This document shows positions 18,500 to 27,631 of a stretch of DNA of 64,000 bases, one piece after another. Below the pieces are notes generated by a model. It was not told the origin of the DNA. It did no database searches and saw only the letters and a program-made list of their open reading frames with translations. Every line of letters starts with the position of its first letter. The first letter of the stretch is position 1. Source of the stretch: Planktothricoides sp. SR001 (lineage in GTDB: Bacteria > Cyanobacteriota > Cyanobacteriia > Cyanobacteriales > Laspinemataceae); NCBI RefSeq assembly GCF_001276715.1, contig NZ_LIUQ01000004.1:82039-146038 (forward strand). The letters are read 5' to 3'. The position numbers and the translations under genes were made by a program.

Positions 18500-21454
18500 A
18501 TGAGAATTTTACTGGTAGAGGATGACGAGGCGATCGCCAATGTCTTAGTTTCCACACTCAACAACCAAAATTATCTTGTAGATGTTGCCACTGATGGTCA
18601 AGAGGGGTGGCAATTAGTGGAAAGTTGTGTCTATGATTTGATTGTCCTAGATGTAGGACTGCCAAAAATTGATGGGATTAGCCTTTGCCGGAAGATGCGA
18701 TCGCAGGGCTATCAAATGCCCATTTTGTTACTCACCTCCCGTGATAGCACCCACGATAAAGTCATGGGACTCGATGCGGGGGCGGATGATTACCTGGTAA
18801 AACCTTGTGAACCCCAGGAATTATCGGCGCGAATTCGGGCTTTACTGCGTCGAGGTGACTCCGCATTACCTCCGGTGATTTCTTGGGGCAGTTTACAGCT
18901 TAATCCTAATACTTTTGAAGTGACTTATGAAGACGAACTGGTGAATTTAACTCCGACAGAATATCGTTTGTTAGAGTTATTCCTGCGGAACAGTAGTCGA
19001 GTTTATAGTCGGAGTGCCATTCTGGATCACTTATGGTCTTTTGAAGATCCACCGGGAGAAGAAACTATCCGCGCTCACATTAAAGGATTACGTCAAAAAC
19101 TCAAAGTATCTGGCGCACCGGGAGATTTAATCGAAACAGTTTATGGGTTAGGTTATCGCTTAAAGCCATTGCCGAAAAAAACTGAAACTACCCCAGCAAT
19201 TAGTAAGGTTCTCCTGGCAGGACTGCCGGATGAATTAGGCGAATGGTTGGTTAAAAGACTAGAGTATATCTCCGTGGAAACCGCTTATACCGGAGAAGAA
19301 ACTCTGCAATACCTGACGACAGATAAATGGTCTCTAATTATTATTGATGAAGGCTTGCGAGAACCTTCGGTGTCAGAAGTTTTTCGCTTAGGGAGTAAAA
19401 AAAATATTTTTAGGAAAATTCCGATTATTTTTTGTCAAAAAGTAGTCAATAATAGCGATAAAAAATCTATTATTAGTCAACTGATAGAACCCCTAAATTA
19501 TCCGATCGCCATTTTCAATATCACTCCCCCAATCGATCGGGAAAAATTAGCGCGGCAAGTGGCGGAAAAACTGAAGATTTCTCTATCGCCGCCACCGGAA
19601 AAACTGTCGAGTCCGGCTAAAACTATTACTGAGCCGACTGTGGCCACTGCCGAAGAAGAGGGCAAAACAACGGCGCCTGACCATCCGCCATTATTCACCG
19701 CAGAAACTCACCAAGAAGAAGACCATCGAGAGGCGATCGCCGAAGTTTGGGAACGGTTTAAGCATCGGATTGGCCATCGAGTCACTGTATTGGAGCAAGC
19801 AGTCATCGCTTTACGGGCAGGAATTTTAGATGATGAACTGCGTCAGTCAGCCACGGAAGATGCTCATAAATTAATTGGTTCATTGGGAACTTTTGGCTTT
19901 GTCCGGGGTTCAGGCTTTGCCCGAAAAATTGAAAGCATTTTAGAACAACCGAAAGTAGGGCGAGAACAAGTGCCGGAGCTAGAGAAGTTAGTCCAGCATT
20001 TGCGCGACGAATTAGAACATAAGCCCAATGAAACCATCAGGGATGTTCAGAAAATTTCTCCTAGCAACCCTAGTTTCGAGTCAGATCGGGCAGTGACACA
20101 ACTGCTGATTATCGATCGCGATCACACGGTAGCGGAACAAATGCAACAAGAAGCTCAACGCTGGGGCATCAAAGTAAAAATTATTGATGATTTATGCACC
20201 GCACGGGAGGCGATCGCTCAAGCACGACCGGAGATGGTTTTGCTAGACCTAGCCATCTCAGGAGAACCTTGCACCAACCTGGAAACTGCCCAGGAAGGAT
20301 TAAAACTCCTCGCTGAACTCACGAATCACGTTTCTCCAGTGCCGGTACTGATTTTTACCGCCTCTGGCAGCACCGAAATTCGTTTAGAAGTGGCTAAATT
20401 AGGCGGACGGGCTTTTATCCAAAAGCCTCTCAGCGCCGCTCAAGTCATGGAAACGGTGATCCAAGTTAGACAGCGATCGCTTCGGGAAGAAGCCAAAGTC
20501 ATGGTCGTTGATGATGATGCGGATCAATTAGTAGAATTACGCAGTTTTTTAGAACCTTGGGGACTCAAATTCATGGGCTTATCTAATCCAGAGAAATTTT
20601 TAGAAGCCCTCGACTCTTATCAACCCGACTTACTAATTCTTGATGTAGAAATTCCCAAAATCGATGGCATTTCCCTCTGCCAAGTCGTGCGGAATGACCC
20701 CCGTTGGAGTGGCATTCCCATCTTATTTTTAACTGCCCATCGAGAACCGAAAATGGTTCACCGTATCTTCGCAGCCGGTGCCGATGACTATGTAAATAAA
20801 CCCATTGTCGGCCCAGAATTAGTCACCCGCATTCTCAACCGCTTAGAACGGATTCAATTACTCCGCAATATGGCCGAAACTGACCCCCTCACCGGGGTAG
20901 CCAACCGCCGAAAATCTAGCCAAGAACTCAATCGATTTTTACAACTAGCCAAACGGCATAAACAACCCATTTGTTTTGCCCTCTTAGACCTAGATCACTT
21001 TAAACAAATTAATGACAAATATGGTCACGCAATGGGAGATGCTATTTTACATCGCCTAGGTCGATTATTAAGTCTGTCTTTCCGCAGTGAAGATATTGTC
21101 GCTCGTTGGGGGGGAGAAGAATTCATTGTCGCCATGTATGGCATGACCAAAGAAGATGGGCTGAAACGGCTCACGGAATTACTGGAACAACTCCAAAATC
21201 AAGAATTCAATGCCACGATTTTGTCATCATATAATGAGCCAACCGATGAATTTACAGAAGACTGGGAGCATCAACCACCAATTACAGAAAACATTACAGA
21301 AAAAATTACAGAAAGCTTTTCTGTCACATTTAGTGCCGGAATTGCTCAGTATCCCGAACATGGTTCAGATTTACAATCTCTCTATCGATCTGCTGATAGG
21401 GTACTTCATCAGGCTAAGGCCGCTGGTCGTAATCGGATTATGATTGGTGAGTAA
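18500..21454 (+). CDS. Hybrid response regulator: REC-wHTH-degenerate REC-Hpt-REC-REC-GGDEF
   Basis: 984 aa. Order: receiver 1 (about 1-120; acidic D8/D9, phosphoacceptor D51, K in DYLVKP), OmpR-type winged helix (about 130-225, TPTEYRLLELFL and GYRL), a weak receiver-like domain (about 235-345), Hpt domain (H456 in DAHKLIGS), receiver 3 (about 534-650), receiver 4 (about 672-790, LILDVEIPKIDG) and GGDEF (about 800-984) with an intact GGEEF near 871, so probably an active diguanylate cyclase. It appears to join DNA binding, phosphorelay and c-di-GMP output in one chain. No histidine kinase is adjacent. Single-gene transcription unit. Confidence 0.9.
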   Translation: MRILLVEDDEAIANVLVSTLNNQNYLVDVATDGQEGWQLVESCVYDLIVLDVGLPKIDGISLCRKMRSQGYQMPILLLTSRDSTHDKVMGLDAGADDYLVKPCEPQELSARIRALLRRGDSALPPVISWGSLQLNPNTFEVTYEDELVNLTPTEYRLLELFLRNSSRVYSRSAILDHLWSFEDPPGEETIRAHIKGLRQKLKVSGAPGDLIETVYGLGYRLKPLPKKTETTPAISKVLLAGLPDELGEWLVKRLEYISVETAYTGEETLQYLTTDKWSLIIIDEGLREPSVSEVFRLGSKKNIFRKIPIIFCQKVVNNSDKKSIISQLIEPLNYPIAIFNITPPIDREKLARQVAEKLKISLSPPPEKLSSPAKTITEPTVATAEEEGKTTAPDHPPLFTAETHQEEDHREAIAEVWERFKHRIGHRVTVLEQAVIALRAGILDDELRQSATEDAHKLIGSLGTFGFVRGSGFARKIESILEQPKVGREQVPELEKLVQHLRDELEHKPNETIRDVQKISPSNPSFESDRAVTQLLIIDRDHTVAEQMQQEAQRWGIKVKIIDDLCTAREAIAQARPEMVLLDLAISGEPCTNLETAQEGLKLLAELTNHVSPVPVLIFTASGSTEIRLEVAKLGGRAFIQKPLSAAQVMETVIQVRQRSLREEAKVMVVDDDADQLVELRSFLEPWGLKFMGLSNPEKFLEALDSYQPDLLILDVEIPKIDGISLCQVVRNDPRWSGIPILFLTAHREPKMVHRIFAAGADDYVNKPIVGPELVTRILNRLERIQLLRNMAETDPLTGVANRRKSSQELNRFLQLAKRHKQPICFALLDLDHFKQINDKYGHAMGDAILHRLGRLLSLSFRSEDIVARWGGEEFIVAMYGMTKEDGLKRLTELLEQLQNQEFNATILSSYNEPTDEFTEDWEHQPPITENITEKITESFSVTFSAGIAQYPEHGSDLQSLYRSADRVLHQAKAAGRNRIMIGE

Positions 21455-21881
21455 AAATCAGCGATCGGCGAGATGTCTGGGGAAACTTTTGTCTGGGGAA
21501 AAATTGGATTATTCATCCTAATTACCCCAGATATATCCCAGATACATTCCAGATATTTCATCCTGGAAACCCTCAGAATATACCGATAAGATACCGATAA
21601 TATACCGATAATATCCTGAGCCTTTTCTTCCCTCTTCTCCTGCTTCCCATCACCTCATACCCCACCCCCTCACAGCCCCAGATCCGGGAACCGCCCCAAT
21701 TTAGGTTCGGTAAATACCCCTACATAATCAGCCCAAATACCCTCACCATATAGATTAGTAAACGTAAAACAATATGGGAGCGCTGGAAACAAATTGCCGG
21801 TTGCATTCCCAGATCGCTGGTGAACAACTCGGCGCCAGCCATAAATAATATCTTTGTTATCAGTGGAGTGAAAATAACGGT
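21455..21881. other. dnaK upstream region
   Basis: No gene seen. It includes a short tandem series of ATACCGATAA-type units (about 21577-21614), a pyrimidine-rich stretch (21620-21680), and the dnaK leader. No CIRCE element (TTAGCACTC-N9-GAGTGCTAA) was found, so HrcA control is not indicated here. Confidence 0.5.
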
Positions 21882-23804
21882 ATGGGTAAAGTAGTTGGCA
21901 TCGACTTAGGAACTACAAACTCTTGTGTGGCAGTAATGGAAGGGGGTAAACCCACCGTGATCGCCAACGCAGAAGGCGGTCGCACCACCCCATCGGTGGT
22001 CGCATTTGCCAAAAACGGCGATCAACTCGTTGGTCAAATCGCCAAACGTCAAGGGGTAATGAACCCAGAAAACACCTTTTATTCCGTCAAGCGGTTTATC
22101 GGGCGACGATTTGACGAAGTGACCCACGAAACCACGGAAGTTTCTTACAAAGTTCTTAACGTCAATGGCAATGTTAAATTAGATAGTCCAACCCGTGGTA
22201 AGCAGTTTGCTCCTGAAGAAATTTCGGCTCAAGTGCTGCGTAAACTGGTTGATGATGCCAGCACCTATCTGGGAGAACCAGTCACTCAAGCAGTGATTAC
22301 CGTTCCCGCTTACTTTAACGACTCTCAACGGCAAGCCACCAAAGACGCGGGTAAAATTGCTGGGATTGAAGTATTGCGGATTATCAACGAACCCACCGCC
22401 GCTTCTCTGGCTTATGGCTTGGACAAGAAAAGCAATGAAACCATTTTGGTGTTTGACTTAGGGGGTGGAACTTTTGACGTTTCTATCCTGGAAGTGGGCG
22501 ACGGTGTATTTGAAGTGTTGGCTACTTCTGGGGATACTCACCTGGGTGGGGACGACTTCGACAAAAAAATCGTAGACTATTTAGCCGAAGAATTTAAGAG
22601 AGCGGAAGGTATCGATCTCCGCAAAGATAAGCAAGCCCTGCAACGCTTAACGGAAGCGGCGGAAAAAGCCAAGATCGAACTGTCGAGCGTTACCCAAGCG
22701 GAAATTAATCTGCCCTTTATTACCGCTACCCAAGATGGGCCAAAGCACTTGGATGTGACTTTAACCCGCGCCAAGTTTGACGAACTGACTGCTGATTTGA
22801 TTGACCGTTGCCGCATTCCCGTAGAAAACGCCATGCGCGACGCGAAACTCAAGAATGCCGATGTTGATGAAGTGGTGCTGGTGGGCGGTTCTACCCGGAT
22901 CCCCGCCGTCAAAGAACTGGTGAAGCGATTAATGGGTAAAGAACCCAACCAAACCGTGAACCCCGATGAAGTGGTGGCGGTGGGTGCGGCCATTCAAGCC
23001 GGTGTGCTGGCTGGGGAAGTGAAGGATATCCTGCTGCTGGACGTGACTCCCCTATCTTTGGGTGTGGAAACCTTGGGCGGTGTGATGACTAAGATTATTC
23101 CTCGCAACACCACTATTCCCACCAAGAAGTCAGAAGTTTTCTCTACCGCTGTGGATGGTCAAACCAATGTGGAAATCCACGTTCTGCAAGGGGAACGGGA
23201 AATGGCCACCAATAACAAGAGTTTGGGAACTTTCCGTTTAGATGGAATTCCCCCTGCCCCCCGTGGTGTACCGCAAATTGAAGTGACTTTTGACATTGAC
23301 GCGAATGGTATTCTGAACGTGACCGCTAAGGATAAGGGCACTGGTAAGGAACAGTCGATCAGTATTACTGGTGCTTCGACTCTGCCGTCTGATGAAGTCG
23401 ATCGCATGGTGAAGGAAGCGGAAGCTAATGCCGCTGCCGATAAGGAACGCCGTGAGAAGATTGATATGAAGAACCAAGCGGATACTTTGACTTATCAAGC
23501 GGAGAAACAGCTTAAAGAGTTCGGTGATAAGGTGCCTGCGGCTGATAAGACCAAGGTAGAAGGTTTGATCAAAGATTTGCGGGATGCGGTGACTAAGGAA
23601 GATTTCGATCAAATCAAGTCTTTGACGACCGAATTGCAACAAGCCCTGTATCAAATTGGTGCGAATATGTACCAACAAGCGGGCGGACAAGCCCCCGGCC
23701 CAGATGCAGCAGGCGCCCCTGGTGCTGGCGGACAAGCTCCCGGTGGTTCTAGCAGCGGTGGCGATGATGATGTGATTGATGCCGAGTTTTCGGAAACTAA
23801 GTAA
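21882..23804 (+). CDS. dnaK: Chaperone DnaK (Hsp70)
   Basis: ATP-driven chaperone that binds exposed hydrophobic segments together with DnaJ and GrpE. 640 aa. Nucleotide-binding domain with [13 protein letters not shown] (5-17), LAYGLDKK and [10 protein letters not shown], then the substrate-binding domain and helical lid, ending in a Gly/Pro/Ala-rich linker and [13 protein letters not shown]. The C-terminus resembles the essential cyanobacterial DnaK2 type. No dnaJ or grpE lies next to it. A strong terminator follows 60 bp after the stop. Confidence 0.97.
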   Translation: MGKVVGIDLGTTNSCVAVMEGGKPTVIANAEGGRTTPSVVAFAKNGDQLVGQIAKRQGVMNPENTFYSVKRFIGRRFDEVTHETTEVSYKVLNVNGNVKLDSPTRGKQFAPEEISAQVLRKLVDDASTYLGEPVTQAVITVPAYFNDSQRQATKDAGKIAGIEVLRIINEPTAASLAYGLDKKSNETILVFDLGGGTFDVSILEVGDGVFEVLATSGDTHLGGDDFDKKIVDYLAEEFKRAEGIDLRKDKQALQRLTEAAEKAKIELSSVTQAEINLPFITATQDGPKHLDVTLTRAKFDELTADLIDRCRIPVENAMRDAKLKNADVDEVVLVGGSTRIPAVKELVKRLMGKEPNQTVNPDEVVAVGAAIQAGVLAGEVKDILLLDVTPLSLGVETLGGVMTKIIPRNTTIPTKKSEVFSTAVDGQTNVEIHVLQGEREMATNNKSLGTFRLDGIPPAPRGVPQIEVTFDIDANGILNVTAKDKGTGKEQSISITGASTLPSDEVDRMVKEAEANAAADKERREKIDMKNQADTLTYQAEKQLKEFGDKVPAADKTKVEGLIKDLRDAVTKEDFDQIKSLTTELQQALYQIGANMYQQAGGQAPGPDAAGAPGAGGQAPGGSSSGGDDDVIDAEFSETK

Positions 23805-23864
23805 GTGGTGATTCGTCGCTAGTTTTAATACCCTAAATTGGGTGCTAGATAGATAAGTTGGATA

Positions 23865-23902
23865 AGACCTGAGTCGATAGAATTGACTCAGGTCTTTTTT
23901 TT
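23865..23902 (+). terminator. Rho-independent terminator after dnaK
   Basis: AGACCTGAGTC / GACTCAGGTCT, a perfect 11-bp stem (23865-23875 and 23885-23895) with a 9-nt loop and a T-run to 23902. It also separates dnaK from the convergent toxin gene. Confidence 0.95.
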
Positions 23903-23944
23903 GTTGGATATCGCCGTGATTTTTCTGACTGGTTTGTGATCAGT

Positions 23945-24352
23945 TTAGGGGACAACCTCAATGGATTGATTTCCCCACAATCGATAAATATAGAAATCAC
24001 GATCGAGAGTGAATATTTGTCTTTGATGAAGCACTTCAGCCATCGCTACTAGAGAAGCATCCGCTAAATCCATTGGTACATTTTGATACTGAGCCATTAA
24101 ACTTTCCATTCTGGTGAGTTCGTTTAAACTATGATGGTGTATGACTAAGATTTCATCAGAAACATAATCCCATAATTCTTGTTGCGCGAACCACCCCCCA
24201 TATCGACCTAACAAATACATTGCTTCAGTAAAACAAGCACAAGTGGTAATCAGGGGGTCTGACAGATATGGTAAAATTTCCAGGCAGCGTTGATGATTGC
24301 GATCGCCTGAGTTTATGAGGGCAATTAGGGGTGAAGCATCGCAAATTGTCAT
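23945..24352 (-). CDS. PIN-domain toxin, VapC-like
   Basis: 135 aa PIN-fold ribonuclease. The acidic metal site is visible as D5 (TICDAS), E43 (CFTEAMY), D98 (DLADASLVAMAE) and D117/D119 (FTLDRDF). Its start overlaps the stop of the upstream small gene by 4 bp (ATGA-type junction), the usual arrangement of a toxin translated after its antitoxin. Target RNA unknown. First of four small overlapping gene pairs on this strand. Confidence 0.88.
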   Translation of the reverse strand: MTICDASPLIALINSGDRNHQRCLEILPYLSDPLITTCACFTEAMYLLGRYGGWFAQQELWDYVSDEILVIHHHSLNELTRMESLMAQYQNVPMDLADASLVAMAEVLHQRQIFTLDRDFYIYRLWGNQSIEVVP

Positions 24353-24597
24353 TGATTTAATGATGAAGCTTGAGTATCTAAAAGGTCTGTAAAAGCTTCT
24401 GAAACTCGTTCAGATAAGTCTGATGGCTGAAAATTTACTCGTCCAACTCTTCCTTTTAATTTTTGCTCTAGAGTGGGAATCATCGAGGCATTTGAAGATT
24501 CATGGGGTAAAATAGTCAGTCTGACTCGCTGACCAGCTAATTCAGCACTATGTTGGAGAATTTCTTCCCAAGTTCCTTCTAAAGTTTGTGGTTCCAT
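24349..24597 (-). CDS. Antitoxin partner of the PIN toxin
   Basis: 82 aa. The N-terminal block LEGTWEEILQHSAELAGQRV followed by a beta strand is a pattern often seen in short cyanobacterial antitoxins upstream of PIN genes. The C-terminal half (about 45-82) is charged and likely disordered until toxin-bound. The antitoxin role is inferred from size, order and the 4-bp overlap with the PIN gene; no DNA-binding fold was clearly identified. Confidence 0.75.
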   Translation of the reverse strand: MEPQTLEGTWEEILQHSAELAGQRVRLTILPHESSNASMIPTLEQKLKGRVGRVNFQPSDLSERVSEAFTDLLDTQASSLNQ

Positions 24598-24727
24598 TTG
24601 TCGTATTTTTGATGGTTATTGTTTTTAGTTTAGCATCCACCTTAGCCAAAATAAGATATGGAGAAATATCCAGAATTTATAGAACAATTACGCCGAGATT
24701 CCGGTAATCCTTCTATGGCAAGGATAG

Positions 24728-24834
24728 GCGATCGCTTCTCAGCCACCCAGAAACCGGGTTTCTTCGATCGCATCTCAAAGATAACTGCTGATATGAAGAA
24801 ACCCGGTTTCTTTCTCGAAAAAAGAGGCGATCGC
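24728..24834. mobile_element. HIP1-bounded palindromic element, copy A
   Basis: Starts and ends at GCGATCGC. Inside are CAGAAACCGGGTTTCTTCGATCG, cited as CAGAAACCGGGTTTCTTCG, a middle with AGATAACTGCTGATAT, then GAAGAAACCCGGTTTCTTTCT and AAAGAG (cited separately). 107 bp. It lies between the VapBC-like and DUF6887/6888 pairs. Confidence 0.85.
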
Positions 24835-24870
24835 GCTTCTAGCGGATCCCGAAGCGGGAATCGCGCAAAA

Positions 24871-25080
24871 TTAGGGATCTTTCACTTGTTTGGCGATCGC
24901 TTGCTCAAGGAACTTGAGATCCGCTTCATTCAAGCCCCCAATTTGTCGAATAACACCAGGATCATTGTGCATTCTATCCATATAGATCCGTAAAGCTTCT
25001 TCATCTTCCCGGTGGTTCAGAACATAAGTTCTAAGTTCTTTTCGGCTCATTTTTTGAAAGTCAAGCTTCTGTGTCATCAT
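24871..25080 (-). CDS. DUF6887-type small protein
   Basis: 69 aa, MSRKELRTYVLNHREDEEA at about 11-29, a signature of a cyanobacterial family I recall as DUF6887, usually found beside DUF6888. It is predicted to be mainly helical. Its start overlaps the end of the upstream partner gene by 20 bp, so translation is coupled. Function unknown; the two-gene arrangement resembles toxin-antitoxin pairs but no activity is established. The family name is from memory. Confidence 0.7.
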   Translation of the reverse strand: MMTQKLDFQKMSRKELRTYVLNHREDEEALRIYMDRMHNDPGVIRQIGGLNEADLKFLEQAIAKQVKDP

Positions 25081-25249
25081 CTAACTCCCAAGTTCCATTG
25101 CTAAAAATTGTGATGCCGATCGTCTCCCCGGCTAAAATGTAAATTTCTTTTCTTTTTTCGTCATAGCGAAATAGATGAATATCGGTATAGAAGTTAGACA
25201 AAGTTTGACAAACTCGCACACAGGCGATCATTTGTTCTACACTAGGCAT
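25061..25249 (-). CDS. DUF6888-type small protein
   Basis: 62 aa, with LSNFYTDIHLFRYDEKRKEI in the middle followed by a beta-rich LAGETIGITIF. It matches the small cyanobacterial family recalled as DUF6888, the regular partner of DUF6887. It is the upstream gene of the pair and overlaps the next by 20 bp. Function unknown. Confidence 0.68.
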   Translation of the reverse strand: MPSVEQMIACVRVCQTLSNFYTDIHLFRYDEKRKEIYILAGETIGITIFSNGTWELDDDTEA

Positions 25250-25406
25250 TATTTGTCACCACGAACATCCCCAAGTATTTGTTTTTCTGGTTCACCAGTT
25301 CGATCCGCTCATTTTTTGTCTGATATTGCGATCGCGCAATTTCTGTCGTCATCAGCTAGATTGTAACACTTTAGGTTTCATCCCCACTAGCCAAACGACC
25401 AGAGAG

Positions 25407-25519
25407 GCGATCGCTTCTCAGCCATCCAGAAACCGGGTTTCTTTGAAAGCATCTCAAAGATAACTGTTGATATTCATAAAAGAAACCCGGTTTCTTTCTC
25501 CAAAAGAGAGAGCGATCGC
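25407..25519. mobile_element. HIP1-bounded palindromic element, copy B
   Basis: 113 bp from GCGATCGC (25407-25414) to GCGATCGC (25512-25519), with both AGAAACCSGGTTTCT cores and the middle AGATAACTGTTGATATTCAT. It separates the DUF6888 gene from the MazEF-like pair. Confidence 0.87.
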
Positions 25520-25530
25520 GGGAAATCGCA

Positions 25531-25857
25531 CTAAAACTTGGGGTTGACATGAGAATTCCAGACATCTATAAGCTGTTGGGCATCGGCTGGAGAAATATGA
25601 CCAATGCGAGCAATCAAGAGAGATTTTTCCAAACAATCTAATCGGGCAAGTCGGATGACTGAGGGGACTCGTAAACTACTTTGTTCCCAATCTTGGAGGA
25701 TTACATCAGTTATTGATCTTGGGGATGCAGATGTTACAGCAGCAACGATCGCGTCTTGAGCGTCCAGCCATAAAATTAGAACTGGGCGTTTTTTGGCGGC
25801 ACTCCCGTCGGTAAATGGGATTTCGGCAACCCAAATATCACCGGGTGTAATCATCAT
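25531..25857 (-). CDS. MazF/PemK-type toxin
   Basis: 108-109 aa. ITPGDIWVAEIPFTDGS followed by KKRPVLIL is the MazF/PemK N-terminal pattern. VVAAVTSASP-type and RLDCLEK segments follow, consistent with the endoribonuclease fold. The family start is the MMITPGD methionine (25857), not the longer frame from 25881. The start lies inside the end of the upstream antitoxin gene (20-bp overlap). Confidence 0.85.
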   Translation of the reverse strand: MMITPGDIWVAEIPFTDGSAAKKRPVLILWLDAQDAIVAAVTSASPRSITDVILQDWEQSSLRVPSVIRLARLDCLEKSLLIARIGHISPADAQQLIDVWNSHVNPKF

Positions 25858-26059
25858 AGAGTCCCTCGTCTTCTGGAGCATAGCTATTCAGAAAAGCATC
25901 GTGACTGCGCTTTGGCTGATACTGAGGGGATAATACTGGTTGAATTGTAATCAACCAGCGTCCGGCGCCAATCCGGGCAGTTAATTCGGGAGGTAGATGA
26001 AGCAGTTCACCAGGTTGTAGATCGATTTCGTAGGTGATATTGATTGGCTGGCTTCTCAT
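25838..26059 (-). CDS. Antitoxin partner of the MazF-like toxin
   Basis: 73 aa. The N-terminal half ITYEIDLQPGELLHLPPEL looks like a short beta-rich dimer domain; the C-terminal half ending DEGLYDDYTR is acidic, as expected for the toxin-wrapping tail. The role rests on gene order, the overlap and size. Confidence 0.75.
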   Translation of the reverse strand: MRSQPINITYEIDLQPGELLHLPPELTARIGAGRWLITIQPVLSPQYQPKRSHDAFLNSYAPEDEGLYDDYTR

Positions 26060-26095
26060 AAGATAAAGATTAATGGTGACATTTCTCCAATTATA

Positions 26096-26413
26096 GCGAT
26101 CGCGCCTTCGCTACCCAGAAACCGGGTTTCTTCGATCGCATCCCACAGATAACTGCTGATATGAAGAAACCCGGTTTTTTTTCTCCAAAAGAGAGGCGAT
26201 CGCGCATCAGCCATCCAGAAACCGGGTTTCTTCGAAAGCATCTCAAAGATAACTGTTGATATTCATAAAAGAAACCCGGTTTCTTTCTCCAAAAGAGAGA
26301 GCGATCGCTTCTCAGCTACCCAGAAACCGGGTTTCTTCGATCGCATCCCAAAGATAACTGCTGATATTCATCAAAGAAACCCGGTTTCTTTCTCGAAAAG
26401 AGAGAGCGATCGG
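26096..26413. mobile_element. Three head-to-tail HIP1-bounded elements (copies C, D, E)
   Basis: Units 26096-26203, 26196-26308 and 26301-26413. Each pair of neighbours shares a single GCGATCGC octamer (26196-26203 and 26301-26308); the last boundary is GCGATCGG. All run in the same direction with both palindromic cores. The region between the MazEF-like pair and the 73-aa gene holds nothing else but more GCGATCGC sites (26410-26580). Confidence 0.88.
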
Positions 26414-26583
26414 GCCTCGGATTAAAATAGTGCTGGGAATAGAGAAAGAGAGGCGATCGCTGATATTTTTTCAACCCAATCTGATCGCCGATCTTGTAGT
26501 GCGATCGGATTAGATTGAAAGCGATCGCATTGAGGACAAATTGATCCCATCGAGTAAAAGGCGAGTAAAATGCGATCGCACTA

Positions 26584-26805
26584 TTAATGCTTATTGTTCA
26601 GCCGTTGAGCGAGAAGACAGTCTTCAAAGCTCAATGCTTCTTCATCTAAGAAGTTGGCAATTGCCATTTCAATTGTAGCCTCAAGGGAACATTCAAATGC
26701 AGCAGACTTTTCCAAAAGTGCAGCTTTTATGTAGTCAGGCAAATAATTAACCAGCCGCTCGATCGCTTCTGGGGAAAGGTGTTGATTGGTTAAGGTTTGA
26801 GTCAT
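26584..26805 (-). CDS. 73-aa protein paired with a GIY-YIG gene
   Basis: Not assigned to a family. 73 aa, predicted helical, with LSPEAIERLVNYLPDYIKAA and a SFEDCLLAQRLNN tail. Its start overlaps the stop of the GIY-YIG gene by 4 bp. Size and layout resemble an antitoxin or immunity protein but nothing in the sequence proves that. Confidence 0.65.
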   Translation of the reverse strand: MTQTLTNQHLSPEAIERLVNYLPDYIKAALLEKSAAFECSLEATIEMAIANFLDEEALSFEDCLLAQRLNNKH

Positions 26806-27170
26806 AATTCTCTGGGGATTTTTACGTTGTAAGGGGGATTGGTGGCTTGGAGGATGAGGGTTTCTAATTCATATAATAACCCGGGTCTTTGCCAGTGCTT
26901 GAGAGTGACGAAAGCAATTCGCACATCCTCTGGATTATAGCGATCGAGCCAGCCCCAGAGAAAGGCTTTATGTCCGCCGCGTAGTCTGTCTCGTAGGTTG
27001 TTGGCTTTGCCGATATAGAGTAGCCCTTCGGAGCAGTGCCGAAATGCGTATAAACCAACCCTGGCGGGGATAGTTTCAAATTGGCGGCTGAGGGGTTGAC
27101 ATTGCTCGAAGGGAGTAAAAACAAGAGTATCGAGAATTTGACGGGCTTCTTGTTGGATAGAGTCAGGCAT
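26802..27170 (-). CDS. GIY-YIG nuclease-domain protein
   Basis: 122 aa. The GIY half is VGLYAF (about 38-43) and the YIG half LLYIGKANNLRDRL (about 50-63), followed by an ELETLILQATNPPYN C-terminus with a glutamate in the expected metal position. The domain stands alone, so it is not a homing-intron endonuclease or UvrC. It is the upstream member of an overlapping pair in the toxin-antitoxin island. Target unknown. Confidence 0.82.
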   Translation of the reverse strand: MPDSIQQEARQILDTLVFTPFEQCQPLSRQFETIPARVGLYAFRHCSEGLLYIGKANNLRDRLRGGHKAFLWGWLDRYNPEDVRIAFVTLKHWQRPGLLYELETLILQATNPPYNVKIPREL

Positions 27171-27239
27171 GGAAACAGAAGAGGGTATTTGCCTGATTTT
27201 ATCAAGAACGATCGCTCATCAGGGTTTTTCCCACAAAGA

Positions 27240-27456
27240 GCGATCGCTTCTCAGCCATCGAGAAACCGGGTTTCTTCGATCTCATCCCACAGATAACTGT
27301 TGATATTCATCAAAGAAACCCGGTTTCTTTCTCTAAAAGAGAGGCGATCGCGCCTTAGCCACTCAGAAACCGGGTTTCTTCGATCGCATCCCACAGATAA
27401 CTGCTGATATTCATCAAAGAAACCCGGTTTTTTTCTCCAAAAGAGAGGCGATTCCG
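27240..27456. mobile_element. Two tandem HIP1-bounded elements (copies F, G)
   Basis: Copy F spans 27240-27351 and shares the octamer 27344-27351 with copy G. The far end of G is interrupted: GCGAT is followed by TCCGCGAAGCGGATCC and then GGGAATCGC near 27476, as if a second palindrome had inserted inside the terminal octamer. 27460-27631 holds further GCGATC sites and no gene. Confidence 0.83.
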
Positions 27457-27631
27457 CGAAGCGGATCCAGAGACGGGAATCGCGCCTCTGATTAAAATAG
27501 TGCTGGGAATAGAGAAAGAGAGGCGATCCCCCCTCAATTCTTAGCAAGGGCGATCGCCTAGTCATAATTATATATAGCCATAGAATTCTCTATAACTTCC
27601 TGAACCCAATTATTCAGGCAGAAACTTTCAT

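Noticed and set aside
24658-24993. A 111-aa plus-strand frame
   Set aside because: Mostly translated HIP1-bounded element and it overlaps the DUF6887-type gene on the other strand. Its first residues (MEKYPEFIEQLRRDSGN) might be a relic of a DUF6887-like C-terminus, but evidence is too thin to annotate.
24728-27456. CRISPR-like regular spacing of AGAAACC palindromes
   Set aside because: The sequence between cores is itself conserved, so there are no unique spacers, and no cas genes are present.
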